64,000 nt of DNA. Source: FEN-1191 sp036490715. Lineage in GTDB: Bacteria; Pseudomonadota; Gammaproteobacteria; Steroidobacterales; Steroidobacteraceae. Shown here one piece after another: positions 17,512 through 25,856 of this stretch; position 1 is the stretch's first letter; the number at the start of each line of letters is the position of its first letter. Position numbers and translations under genes: made by a program. Below the pieces are notes generated by a model. The model was not told the DNA's origin and ran no database searches. It saw only the letters and a list, made by a program, of their open reading frames with translations. Location of the stretch: positions 152,624-216,623 of the forward strand of contig DASXDL010000037.1 in assembly GCA_036490715.1 (NCBI GenBank), written 5' to 3'.

Positions 17512-18689
17512 GATCGATTCCTCGCGCTCGGCGCGCGGTCGCGCTCGAAGGCCAGCAGTCGCGCCGCTCCCTGATCCAGAGTCTCGTCGCGCTTGGCGAA
17601 ACACAGCCGCAGCAGCGTCATGGGCGGCGGCCGCTGGTAGAACACCGACAACGGTATGCTCGCGACCCCGGCCTGCGTCAGCAACTTATCGGCAAACTGC
17701 GTGTCGACGGCGTCGCTCAGGGCACCGTAGTCGATCAACTGAAAAAATGACCCCTGCGCTCGCGGCAGCGTCAGACCACTACCACGCAGGGCACTGCTCA
17801 AGCGATCGCGTTTCGCCCCGAGCAGCCCCGGCAGGTCGTCACCGCAATCCGGATGCTCACCCAGGTATTGAGCGATCGCCACCTGCAGCGCGGTTGAAAT
17901 CGAAAATGTGTTGAACTGATGCACCTTGCGCAACTCAGCGGTCAGGTCCGCCGGAGCCACGGCATAGCCGACGCGGATGCCGGTGGCCTGCAGTGTCTTG
18001 CCAAACGAGAACACCGCCACGCTGCGCTCGCGCAACTCCTCATGCGCCAGAACGCTGTGATGCCGGCGTCCGTCAAACACGATGTGCTCATAGACCTCGT
18101 CGGAGATCAGGCGGATGTCACGATCGCGCAGCAACGCGGCGAGCTCGGTCAGATCCTGCTCGCAGAGGCAAGTGCAGGCCGGATTGTGCGGCGAGTTGAT
18201 GATCACCAATCGGGTTCGATCGGTGAGCGCAGCCCCGATGGCCTGCCAGTCATAGCGGAACTGAGGTGGCTGCAACGCTATGTGCACACACTCGGCGCCG
18301 GCGAGCTGCACCGCCGGTTCGTAGGAATCATAGCTGGGATCGAACACCAGTACCTGATCGCCCGGCCCGACCAAGGCCTGGACCGCCGAATAGATCGCCT
18401 CGGTCGCGCCGAGCGTCACGGTAACTTCCAGTTCCGGGTCGATGCGCACCGCGTAACTGCGCTGCAGCTTGGTGGCAATGGCTTCGCGCAGTATCTGCAC
18501 GCCCGGCATCGGCGCATATTGATTATGGCCGGCGAGCATAGCCTCGTGCACCAACTCGCCCAGACGCGGGTCGATGCCGTAGTCGGGGAAGCCCTGCCCG
18601 AGATTGATCGCGCCTAGCTCGGTCGCGCGCCGCGACATGATGGTGAAGATGGTGGTGCCGACGTGCGGCAGCTTGCTGCGGACAGCCAC
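17508..18689 (-). CDS. PLP-dependent methionine-type aminotransferase (YbdL-like)
   Basis: Fold-type I aminotransferase close to E. coli YbdL, which prefers methionine, His and aromatic amino acids. Shared blocks are SKLPHVGTTIFTIMS, INLGQGFPDY, NQYAPMPGVQ, VTLGATEAIY, FDPSYDSYEPA, NSPHNP, ISDEVYEHI, the PLP lysine in SFGKTLQATGIRVGY, and AIPLSVF. The start is uncertain. A GTG at 18689 follows the upstream kinase stop by one base and puts the SKLP block at residue 5; an ATG at 18752 would overlap the kinase gene by about 60 bp. Ribosome sites are weak in both cases. The stop overlaps the next gene's ATG. Confidence 0.9.
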   Translation of the reverse strand: MAVRSKLPHVGTTIFTIMSRRATELGAINLGQGFPDYGIDPRLGELVHEAMLAGHNQYAPMPGVQILREAIATKLQRSYAVRIDPELEVTVTLGATEAIYSAVQALVGPGDQVLVFDPSYDSYEPAVQLAGAECVHIALQPPQFRYDWQAIGAALTDRTRLVIINSPHNPACTCLCEQDLTELAALLRDRDIRLISDEVYEHIVFDGRRHHSVLAHEELRERSVAVFSFGKTLQATGIRVGYAVAPADLTAELRKVHQFNTFSISTALQVAIAQYLGEHPDCGDDLPGLLGAKRDRLSSALRGSGLTLPRAQGSFFQLIDYGALSDAVDTQFADKLLTQAGVASIPLSVFYQRPPPMTLLRLCFAKRDETLDQGAARLLAFERDRAPSARNRS

Positions 18690-18690
18690 G

Positions 18691-19446
18691 CTATCGCTGC
18701 TGTCGCTGGGCGGCAGCGAACGCCGCGCCCACGACACCGGCCTGGGCTCCATGGGCAGCTCGCCGGATCTCGGCCGGACTTTGCAGCAAGTGGCCGAACT
18801 GATCGAAGTCTTCGCTGATCGAGCCGCCGATGATGAATAGGTCAGGCCAGAAAAGGCCGTGCAACCGCGCCAGATAATCGTTTACCCGCGCGCACCAGGT
18901 CGGCCAGTCGAGGTGCTGCTCGGTGCGCACGCGCGCCGAGGCTGTGAACTCGGCATCGCGCCCGTGAAATTCCAGATGGCCGAATTCGGTGTTGGGCACC
19001 AACTCGCCGTCGAGAAACAGTGCCGAGCCGATGCCGGTGCCGAAGGTCAGCATGATCACGACGCCGTCGGCATCCTTGCCAGCCCCGCCAGCCGACATCT
19101 CGGCCACACCGGCCGCGTCAGCGTCGTTCAAGAACACCACGGGTCGCCCAATCAGCTTGGACAATTCCGCGCCGCCAGCGCAGCCGATCCAGGACTTGTC
19201 GACGTTAGCGGCAGTGCGGGCGATGCCCCCCTGCACTACCGACGGGAACGCCAGACCGACCGCCCCACTGCCGCCCAGGTCGCGGTCAATCTGCGCGCAG
19301 GCCTGTAGCACCGCCTCCGGCGTGGCCGGCGTCGGTGTGCGCACCGAGCGCAATGCCGTAGTAAGCGTGCCGCGTCCGGTGTCCACCATTGCGGCCTTGA
19401 TGGAAGAGCCACCGACGTCAAGACCCAGCAGGATCGGACTCGCCAT
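18691..19446 (-). CDS. ppgK: Polyphosphate glucokinase (ROK family)
   Basis: 251 residues. Phosphorylates glucose using polyphosphate (or ATP). The ROK nucleotide motif GLDVGGSSIKAA opens the protein. Highly characteristic PpgK segments follow: RTAANVDKSWIG, FLNDADAAGVAEM, LTFGTGIGSALF and LVPNTEFGHLEFHG, the last with the sugar-binding Glu/His. These match the polyphosphate glucokinases well known from actinobacteria. It sits between the polyamine transporter and two PLP enzymes, only 13 bp after potI, so it is probably in the same transcript; the metabolic reason is unclear. The ATG at 19446 puts the phosphate motif at residue 8. Confidence 0.92.
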   Translation of the reverse strand: MASPILLGLDVGGSSIKAAMVDTGRGTLTTALRSVRTPTPATPEAVLQACAQIDRDLGGSGAVGLAFPSVVQGGIARTAANVDKSWIGCAGGAELSKLIGRPVVFLNDADAAGVAEMSAGGAGKDADGVVIMLTFGTGIGSALFLDGELVPNTEFGHLEFHGRDAEFTASARVRTEQHLDWPTWCARVNDYLARLHGLFWPDLFIIGGSISEDFDQFGHLLQSPAEIRRAAHGAQAGVVGAAFAAAQRQQR

Positions 19447-19459
19447 GCTGGCTGGCGGC

Positions 19460-20308
19460 CTAGGACGTCGCCAACGCCATGCGCATTTCCCGCTCCAGAC
19501 GCCGCTCGCGCCGCTGCACGAACAGTGCCGAGGCAATTACGCCGACCGTGACCAGCAACACCATCATGGTGGCCAGTGCATTTACGTCCGGGCTAACGCC
19601 CAGACGCACCTTGGAAAAAATGACCATTGGCAACGTGCTCGACCCTGGACCCGCCACGAACTGCGATATGACAACATCATCCCACGATAGCGTAAACGAC
19701 AACAGCCAGCCGGACAGCAGCGCCGGCGCGATCAGCGGCAGCGTAATGCGCCAGAATACCGTCTGCGGTCGGGCTCCGAGGTCCAGAGCAGCCTCTTCCA
19801 GTGACTCATCGAAATCGACCAGCCGCGCCTGCACGATCACCGCGACGTACGACAGCGAAAAGCTGATATGCGCGATCGTGATCGTCGTGACGCCGCGTCC
19901 CGCCGGCCAACCGATCAACTGCTCCATCGCCACGAACAGCAGCAGCATCGACAGGCCGGTAATGATCTCTGGCAGCACCAGCGGCGCGGTAGTCAGCGCA
20001 CCCAACAACCCACGACCGCGAAAGCGACCGAAGCGCACCAGCGCAAACCCGGCCATCGTGCCCAAAATCACTGCGCCAGTGGCGTTCATGACCGCGACCT
20101 TCAGCGACAGTAGCGCAGCCTCGATTATTTGGCCGTTGTGAAGCAGCTGACGGTACCACTTCAGCGTCGGCGAGTGGGCGGCGTCCCACACCGTCACCAG
20201 CTTCGAGGCGTTGAATGAATACACGATCATCGACAGGATCGGCACGTACAGGAATGCAAACCCGAACGCCAACGCGCTCGGCAGCAGCACGGTCCGGCGG
20301 CGGTTCAT
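19460..20308 (-). CDS. potI: Putrescine/spermidine ABC transporter permease PotI
   Basis: 282 residues with about six membrane helices. It contains the binding-protein-dependent permease EAA loop ESLEEAALDLGARPQTVFWRITLPLIAPALLSG, here LEEAALDLGA near residue 170. The N-terminus LPSALAFGFAFLYVPILSMIVYSFNASK matches the PotC/PotI subfamily. It pairs with PotH to form the inner-membrane channel. The ATG overlaps the potH stop (ATGA), indicating coupling. The order potF-G-H-I equals the E. coli putrescine system. Confidence 0.95.
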   Translation of the reverse strand: MNRRRTVLLPSALAFGFAFLYVPILSMIVYSFNASKLVTVWDAAHSPTLKWYRQLLHNGQIIEAALLSLKVAVMNATGAVILGTMAGFALVRFGRFRGRGLLGALTTAPLVLPEIITGLSMLLLFVAMEQLIGWPAGRGVTTITIAHISFSLSYVAVIVQARLVDFDESLEEAALDLGARPQTVFWRITLPLIAPALLSGWLLSFTLSWDDVVISQFVAGPGSSTLPMVIFSKVRLGVSPDVNALATMMVLLVTVGVIASALFVQRRERRLEREMRMALATS

Positions 20309-21222
20309 GCTCCACTCTCGAGTTCGCGGCCGCGATAGCGCTGGAAGATGACGATCGGACCCATCAGGATGATCAGGATTAGGATTGCCACCGCGCTGGC
20401 GACCGGCCAGTCGCGATTTTCGAAGAACTCATCCGACAACACCCGGCCGATCATGATCTGGTTGGCCGACCCCAGCAGCGTGGGGATCACGTACTCTCCC
20501 ACCGCCGGGATGAATACCAGCAGCGCGCCGGCGATCACACCCGGAAACGACAGCGGCACCGTTATCCGCATAAACGCCTTCCACGGTGGCGCGCCCAAAT
20601 CGGCCGCCGCCTCCAGCAGCGTGGCGTCGTGCTTCTCCAGATTCGCGTACAGCGGCAAAATCATGAATGGCAGGTATGAATACACGATGCCGACATAGAC
20701 CGCGAACGAAGTGTTGACCATCTGTATCGGCTCGCTGATCAGGTGCAGCGACAGCAGCAGATTGTTGACCAGGCCATCGTCCTTCAGCAGGCCTATCCAG
20801 GCGTAGATGCGCAGCAGGAACGAGGTCCAGAACGGCAGGATAATCAGCATCAGCAGTACGCTGCGGCGGGCCGGGGTCGCACGCGCGATTGCCAGCGCCA
20901 TCGGGTAGCCCAGCAGCAGGCAAATGACGGTGGACACGGCCGCCACCTTCAGCGAATAGAGAAACGAGTCGAGGTACAGCGAGTCGGTAAACAGGAAATG
21001 ATAGTTGGCGAAGTGCAGCTTGATCGCCAGCATCCGATCGTGGCTCCAATCGATCAGCGGCGCATAGGGCGGCATCGCGATCAGCGCCTCGGAAAACGAC
21101 AGCTTCAGCACGATGAGGAACGGCACCAGGAAGAACAGGATGAGCCACAGCATCGGCACGGCGGTCGAGACCGGCCGGCCGAGCTGATCCAGGCTCATGC
21201 TGCGTCGAATCTGATGTAACAC
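20305..21222 (-). CDS. potH: Putrescine/spermidine ABC transporter permease PotH
   Basis: Second permease of the polyamine importer, with six hydrophobic helices. The PotB/PotH type is shown by LWLILFFLVPFLIVLKLSFSEA near the start, WIGLLKDDGLVNN in the periplasmic loop, and the EAA loop TLLEAAADLGAPPWKAF. The C-terminus has FFENRDWPVASAVAI. The frame can start at a GTG at 21222 or at an ATG at 21198 (MSLDQLGR); neither has a strong ribosome site, and the first lies 8 bp after the potG stop. Coupled to potI by a 4-bp overlap. Confidence 0.95.
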   Translation of the reverse strand: MLHQIRRSMSLDQLGRPVSTAVPMLWLILFFLVPFLIVLKLSFSEALIAMPPYAPLIDWSHDRMLAIKLHFANYHFLFTDSLYLDSFLYSLKVAAVSTVICLLLGYPMALAIARATPARRSVLLMLIILPFWTSFLLRIYAWIGLLKDDGLVNNLLLSLHLISEPIQMVNTSFAVYVGIVYSYLPFMILPLYANLEKHDATLLEAAADLGAPPWKAFMRITVPLSFPGVIAGALLVFIPAVGEYVIPTLLGSANQIMIGRVLSDEFFENRDWPVASAVAILILIILMGPIVIFQRYRGRELESGA

Positions 21223-21230
21223 TGGATTCT

Positions 21231-22322
21231 TCAGACGCTGCCGACGACGGGACTGGAGGCGTCCCAGCTGAGGAATACCGCAGAGTCGCGCACGAACTGC
21301 TCCACCGGCTTGCGGCTGTTGTTCGCCAGCGTGACGCGCACGTCGCGACCGCCATCCAATCGCACCACGAACACCGACCAGTCGCCCAGATAGGCCACTT
21401 CCCTGATCGCGCCCCGCGCCCAGTTATCGGCATGTTCAGGGGCGCTGACCGATAGATTGATCTTCTCAGGCCGGACCGCGATCCATAGCGGTGCGTTCGG
21501 CGCCGCACTGATACCGTGGTCGATCAACACGGGCGCCGGCAGCTCCTGGCATTGCACCCGCACGAAGTCCGGTTCGTCTTCGACCAGGCGGCCCTCGAAC
21601 AGATTGATCGAGCCGATGAAGTCCGCCACAAATCGAGTCTGTGGGAATTCGTAGATCTGCCGGGGAGTACCGACCTGCACGATCTCGCCCTTGTCCATGA
21701 CGCCAATGCGGCTTGCCAGGGTCATGGCCTCCTCCTGATCGTGCGTCACTACGACGAAGGTGACACCGAGCTGCTGCTGGATGTTGATCAGCTCGAATTG
21801 CGTGTGCTCGCGCAGTTTGCGGTCCAAAGCGCCAAGTGGCTCGTCCAGCAGCAGCAGCTTCGGCCGCTTGGCAAGTGCGCGCGCCAGCGCGACACGCTGC
21901 CGCTGACCGCCTGAGAGCTGATGCGGCTTGCGCTTCAGATACGGCGCCATGCGCACGATCTCCAGGATCTCTCCAACCCGCCGCGATATCTCCGTCCGGC
22001 TCAGATGCTCCTGCTCCAGTCCGAAAGCGACGTTGCGCTCCACGGTCATGTGGGGGAACAGCGCATATGACTGGAACATCATGTTGATCGGCCGGCGGTA
22101 CGGTGGGATCGACGCCAGATCCTCGCCGTCGATCAGCAGCCGGCCGGCGCTCGGGGCCTCGAATCCCGCCAGCACCCGCAGCAGCGTGGTCTTGCCACAG
22201 CCGGACGCACCCAGCAGGCAGAAGATCTCTCCGCGCTCAACGCCCAGCGTGACGTTATTGACCGCAACGAATTCGCCGAAGCGCTTGGTGACGCCCTCGA
22301 GCTGCAGGTAGCTTTGCGACAT
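21231..22322 (-). CDS. potG: Polyamine ABC transporter ATP-binding protein PotG
   Basis: 363 residues. The ATPase that powers polyamine import. Walker A is GASGCGKT at 38-45, the Q-loop lies in MMFQSYALFPHM, the ABC signature is LSGGQRQRVALARAL, Walker B is LLLLDEPLGALD, and the switch His is in VVTHDQEEAM. The C-terminal third is a TOBE-type regulatory domain (IAVRPEKINLSV). The ATG at 22322 begins MSQSYLQLEGV, directly ahead of the nucleotide-binding fold; the frame runs nine codons further. It lies 23 bp after potF and 8 bp before potH. Confidence 0.96.
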   Translation of the reverse strand: MSQSYLQLEGVTKRFGEFVAVNNVTLGVERGEIFCLLGASGCGKTTLLRVLAGFEAPSAGRLLIDGEDLASIPPYRRPINMMFQSYALFPHMTVERNVAFGLEQEHLSRTEISRRVGEILEIVRMAPYLKRKPHQLSGGQRQRVALARALAKRPKLLLLDEPLGALDRKLREHTQFELINIQQQLGVTFVVVTHDQEEAMTLASRIGVMDKGEIVQVGTPRQIYEFPQTRFVADFIGSINLFEGRLVEDEPDFVRVQCQELPAPVLIDHGISAAPNAPLWIAVRPEKINLSVSAPEHADNWARGAIREVAYLGDWSVFVVRLDGGRDVRVTLANNSRKPVEQFVRDSAVFLSWDASSPVVGSV

Positions 22323-22345
22323 GGGTGGGATTACCGTCCGTGGCG

Positions 22346-23506
22346 TCAATGTCCGGTCTTGAATCGCGTCCAGGTGCGATTGAGCTCGCGCGTATAAGCC
22401 AGGGTATGCGACAGATCGGGATGCATCCGCGCCAGCTGATCCGCTGTCGGATAGATTTCCTTGTAAATGGCCGGATCGATCAGTTTGTACGAGGCCGCAT
22501 TGCTGTTGGTGTAGTGCATGGTATTGGAGTTTCTGGCCGCCACGTCCGGACGTAGCAGGTAATTGATAAACAGGTGGGCGTTGTACGGATGCGGCGCGTC
22601 GGCCGGAATGGCGAGCATGTCGAAGAACATGATCGTGCCTTCCCTGGGTGCGTTGAATTCAATGTGGTACGGTTTGCCGGCTTCCTGGGCGCGGATGCGC
22701 GATTGACCGAAGTCGCCGCTCCAGCCGAGCGCCACGCAGATGTCCCCGTTGGCGAGATCCTCGATGTACTTCGACGAATTGATGTAGCTGATGTAGGGTC
22801 GCACGGATATCAGCAGCTTCTCCGCCGCGCGCAGGTCGTCCAGCGATTCGCTGTTCGGGTCGATGCCAAGGTACACCAGCGCGGTGCTAACTATCTCATC
22901 AGGCGCGTCCAGCACCGATACGCCGCACTTCTTGAAATTCTTGACGACCTTGGGATCGAACACCATCGCGAAGCTGTCGACCGGTGCATTCGGCATCGCC
23001 GCCTCGACCAGCTCCCGGTTGTATCCGACTCCGGATGTGCCCCAAAAATAATTGACGCCGTATTGATTGCCCGGATCGTTGATTTCGATACGGCGGGTTA
23101 TCTCCGGATCCTCGTTCTTGAGGTTGGGCAGCAGCGATTTGTCGAGCTTGCGAAACACCCCGGCCTGGATCTGGCGCTGCAGAAACGAGGCTGAAGGTAC
23201 CACGACGTCGTAGCCGGTGCGCCCCGACAGCAGTTTGGTCTCAAGCACCTCGTTGGAGTCAAATACGTCGTAATTGACCTTGATGCCGTATTCTTTTTCG
23301 AAGGCCGGTACCGTCCCCGGGTCGATGTAGTCCGACCAGTTGTAGACGTTGAGGACTCTCTCGACGTCCATCGGCTCGCCGTCGGCCGTGGTTCCACCGA
23401 TGACTGGACGGCCCGTAGAGGTGGCCGGCTGGCCGCCACAGCCCGCGAGCAGTAGCAGCGCGAGGACCACCGCCGCCGGCAACCCCGGATCAGCCGGTCG
23501 CGCCAA
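22346..23506 (-). CDS. potF: Putrescine-binding protein PotF, predicted as a lipoprotein
   Basis: 386 residues. Periplasmic substrate-binding protein of the PotF type: VYNWSDYIDPGTVPAFEKEYGI, VFDSNEVLETKLLSG, VVPSASFLQRQ, GVSVLDAPDEIV, YLGIDPNSE and NGDICVALGWSGD align with E. coli PotF, including the Trp, Ser, Asp and Glu residues that line the polyamine pocket. Unusually, the signal ends in LLLLAGC, a lipobox, so the protein should be lipid-anchored, whereas E. coli PotF is soluble. Translation starts at a TTG (23506) six bases after GGAG; no nearby in-frame ATG preserves the signal peptide. Confidence 0.94.
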   Translation of the reverse strand: MARPADPGLPAAVVLALLLLAGCGGQPATSTGRPVIGGTTADGEPMDVERVLNVYNWSDYIDPGTVPAFEKEYGIKVNYDVFDSNEVLETKLLSGRTGYDVVVPSASFLQRQIQAGVFRKLDKSLLPNLKNEDPEITRRIEINDPGNQYGVNYFWGTSGVGYNRELVEAAMPNAPVDSFAMVFDPKVVKNFKKCGVSVLDAPDEIVSTALVYLGIDPNSESLDDLRAAEKLLISVRPYISYINSSKYIEDLANGDICVALGWSGDFGQSRIRAQEAGKPYHIEFNAPREGTIMFFDMLAIPADAPHPYNAHLFINYLLRPDVAARNSNTMHYTNSNAASYKLIDPAIYKEIYPTADQLARMHPDLSHTLAYTRELNRTWTRFKTGH

Positions 23507-23559
23507 TGAAATCTCCCTCCCCGTCGCTGTCAGGAAATGATAACGCAGGCCGCTCCCGG

Positions 23560-24900
23560 CTAGACATTCAACAGCAGATGCTCACGTTCCCAGGAACTGA
23601 TGACCTGCAAAAACACCTCGTGCTCGGATTGCTTGACGATGGTATAGGCCGCGACGAACGGCTCGCCCAGGATCTGCAGCAGCGGATCGCAGTCTCGCAA
23701 CCGTGCCAGGGCCTCGTCGAGCGAGCGCGGCAGGGAGTACGGCATATCGTGGGCGCTGCCAGACACCGGTTCGGTCGGCTTCAGACCTTCGGTCATGCCC
23801 AGATAGCCGCAGGCTAACGACGCCGCGATCGCAATATAAGGATTGGCGTCGGCCCCACCGACCCGATTTTCGATACGGCGCGATTCCGGCGCCGACATCG
23901 GCACCCGCAGTCCCGCGGTGCGGTTGTCGTAACCCCACTGCACGTTGATGGGCGCCGACAGGTAGCGTGTCATGCGGCGATAGGAGTTGACGTTGGAGCA
24001 GAACAGCGACATCGCCGCCGGGATGTAGCGCTGCAGGCCGGCGATGTGGGAGAAGAACAGCGGCGACGGCGTGCCGTCAGGGTTGCTGAAGATGTTCTTG
24101 CGGGTCTTCTTGTCGACGATGCTTTGGTGAATGTGCATCGCGCTGCCGGGTTCCTTGGCATGTGGTTTGGCCATGAAGGTCGCGTACATCTTGTGCCGCA
24201 AGGCCGCCTCGCGCGCCGTACGCTTGAACAGGAATGCCTGATCGGCCAGATCGAGCGGCTCGCCGTGCAGCAGATTGATTTCCATCTGCGCCGGACCGTC
24301 CTCGTGAATCAAGGTATCGATCTCGATATCCTGCGCTTCGCAGAAGGCATAGATATCGTCGAACAGCGGATCGAACTCGTTGACCGCTGCGATGCTGTAA
24401 GACTGTCGCCCCGGCTCGGCGCGGCCGGAGCGGCCGACCGGCGGCTTGAGCGGGTAGTCGGCATCGATGTTGGGCTCAATCAGGTAGAACTCGAGTTCCG
24501 GGGCGATGACCGCCTCCCATCCACGCTGCGCGTACAGATCGAGCACGTGCCGCAGCAGATGCCGTGGTGCCATCATCACCGGCCGGCCATCCGAATAGAA
24601 GCAGTCATGGATCACCTGCGCGGTGGGTTCGGCCGCCCACGGCACTACCCGAACGGTCTTGGCGTCCGCCTTGAGCACGATGTCGATCTCGGCCGGACTC
24701 ATGGCATCGCTGGTATCCGGGGGGTAATCACCGGTCACCGTCTGCAGGAAGATGCTCTCGGGCAATCGCATGCCCTCGTCCTCGGCAAACTTCTCCGCCG
24801 GCATGATCTTGCCGCGGGCAATGCCCGCCATGTCCGGAATGATCGCCTCGACCTCGGAGATGCCGTGATCGCGAAAGAATTGTTGTATTTCTGTAGCCAT
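23560..24900 (-). CDS. puuA: Gamma-glutamylputrescine synthetase
   Basis: 446 residues of the glutamine-synthetase fold. The enzyme joins glutamate to putrescine with ATP, the first step of the Puu pathway. Motifs are IPDMAGIARGKIMP near residue 21, APELEFYLIEP (metal-binding Glu), DGPAQMEINLLHG, FMAKPHAKEPGSAMHIHQS (ATP/metal His), NRVGGADANPYIA and a C-terminal EREHLLLNV. The PuuA assignment rather than GlnA rests on the divergent N-terminus and the location between puuD and the pot genes. The ATG at 24900 lies 10 bp after the puuD stop, preceded by GAAGGTG. Confidence 0.93.
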   Translation of the reverse strand: MATEIQQFFRDHGISEVEAIIPDMAGIARGKIMPAEKFAEDEGMRLPESIFLQTVTGDYPPDTSDAMSPAEIDIVLKADAKTVRVVPWAAEPTAQVIHDCFYSDGRPVMMAPRHLLRHVLDLYAQRGWEAVIAPELEFYLIEPNIDADYPLKPPVGRSGRAEPGRQSYSIAAVNEFDPLFDDIYAFCEAQDIEIDTLIHEDGPAQMEINLLHGEPLDLADQAFLFKRTAREAALRHKMYATFMAKPHAKEPGSAMHIHQSIVDKKTRKNIFSNPDGTPSPLFFSHIAGLQRYIPAAMSLFCSNVNSYRRMTRYLSAPINVQWGYDNRTAGLRVPMSAPESRRIENRVGGADANPYIAIAASLACGYLGMTEGLKPTEPVSGSAHDMPYSLPRSLDEALARLRDCDPLLQILGEPFVAAYTIVKQSEHEVFLQVISSWEREHLLLNV

Positions 24901-24910
24901 GGGGTCACCT

Positions 24911-25657
24911 TCAATTGCGCGCACGGCACGCCGCGCCAAACTCGGCGAACAGCGCGCGGGAAAAATCGTTTCTAGTCGCCTGCCATTCCGGGTGCCACTG
25001 CAGCGCCAGCGCAAATGCCGGTGCTTGCTCGACCCGGAACGCCTCAATCACGCCGTCGGGGGCCCGAGCCTCGACTGCCAGCCCCTTGCCGAGCTCGCGC
25101 ACACCCTGGCTGTGCAGCGAGTTGACTTGGATGCGGTCTCTGCCTGCCAGCCGCCGCAGCAGACCACCGGGCTCCAACATCACCTCATGCGCCGGACCGT
25201 ACTGCTGTTCCAGCGGATCTTTCGGATTTTCTCGATGGTCCAGATACCCGGGCACGTCTTGCAGCTGCTGCCAGAGCGAACCACCGAAGGCAACGTTGAT
25301 CTCCTGGAAGCCGCGACAGATGCCCAGCACCGGTACGCCGGCGGCGACTGCCCGTGGAATCAGCGGCAGAGTGGTCTCGTCGCGGTGCGGATCGTGCAGC
25401 GTCGGGGTCTGACTGGGCTCGCCGCGGTAGTGCCGTGGATCGACGTTGGTCGGACTACCCATGAACAGCAGACCGTCGAGCGTCTCGAGCAGCTCTTCCA
25501 GCCGCAGCTCACGTCCGATGGCCGGCACGATCAGCGGCAATGCACCCGCGCCGTCGAGCACCGCCGTCAGGTACTTCTCACCCGCCAAGTGGTAGGGCTG
25601 CTGACCGAGCATGCGCCGGTCGGCCGGAATCCCAATGACAGGACGCTTCGAGCTCAT
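24911..25657 (-). CDS. puuD: Gamma-glutamyl-GABA hydrolase
   Basis: 248 residues. A class I glutamine-amidotransferase-like hydrolase that releases GABA from gamma-glutamyl-GABA, the last Puu-specific step. The nucleophile Cys lies in LGICRGFQEINVAFGGSLWQ, the catalytic His in LQWHPEW, and the substrate loop has GSPTNVDPRHY. This is the first gene of the long minus-strand run. Starts at ATG 25657 (MSSKRPVIGIPADR) or five codons earlier. A perfect 7-bp inverted repeat sits 27 bp upstream. Confidence 0.95.
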   Translation of the reverse strand: MSSKRPVIGIPADRRMLGQQPYHLAGEKYLTAVLDGAGALPLIVPAIGRELRLEELLETLDGLLFMGSPTNVDPRHYRGEPSQTPTLHDPHRDETTLPLIPRAVAAGVPVLGICRGFQEINVAFGGSLWQQLQDVPGYLDHRENPKDPLEQQYGPAHEVMLEPGGLLRRLAGRDRIQVNSLHSQGVRELGKGLAVEARAPDGVIEAFRVEQAPAFALALQWHPEWQATRNDFSRALFAEFGAACRARN

Positions 25658-25683
25658 GATGACGTAATGCACCGGTCACAGAA

Positions 25684-25701
25684 CCTGTATGGATATACAG
25701 G
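25684..25701. promoter_or_regulatory. Candidate operator between puuD and puuB
   Basis: A perfect inverted repeat, CCTGTAT / ATACAGG, separated by four bases. It sits in the 199-bp divergent region between the puuD start (25657) and the puuB start (25857), where a single repressor could act on both arms of the pathway. It does not resemble the E. coli PuuR site that I recall. No regulator gene is adjacent. Confidence 0.5.
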
Positions 25702-25856
25702 TCTGGTGGTGTCTGGCTTCATACCGCGAGATCGACATTAGACCATAGCCGGCGGGCGCACGCCGCCGCAGCGCTCAGTTCCCAAGTTCGCGGACGGCGG
25801 CACAGGCCGGAAGTCAAGCATTTGATTCGGCGCGGGATTTCTGGCAATACGGCCGC

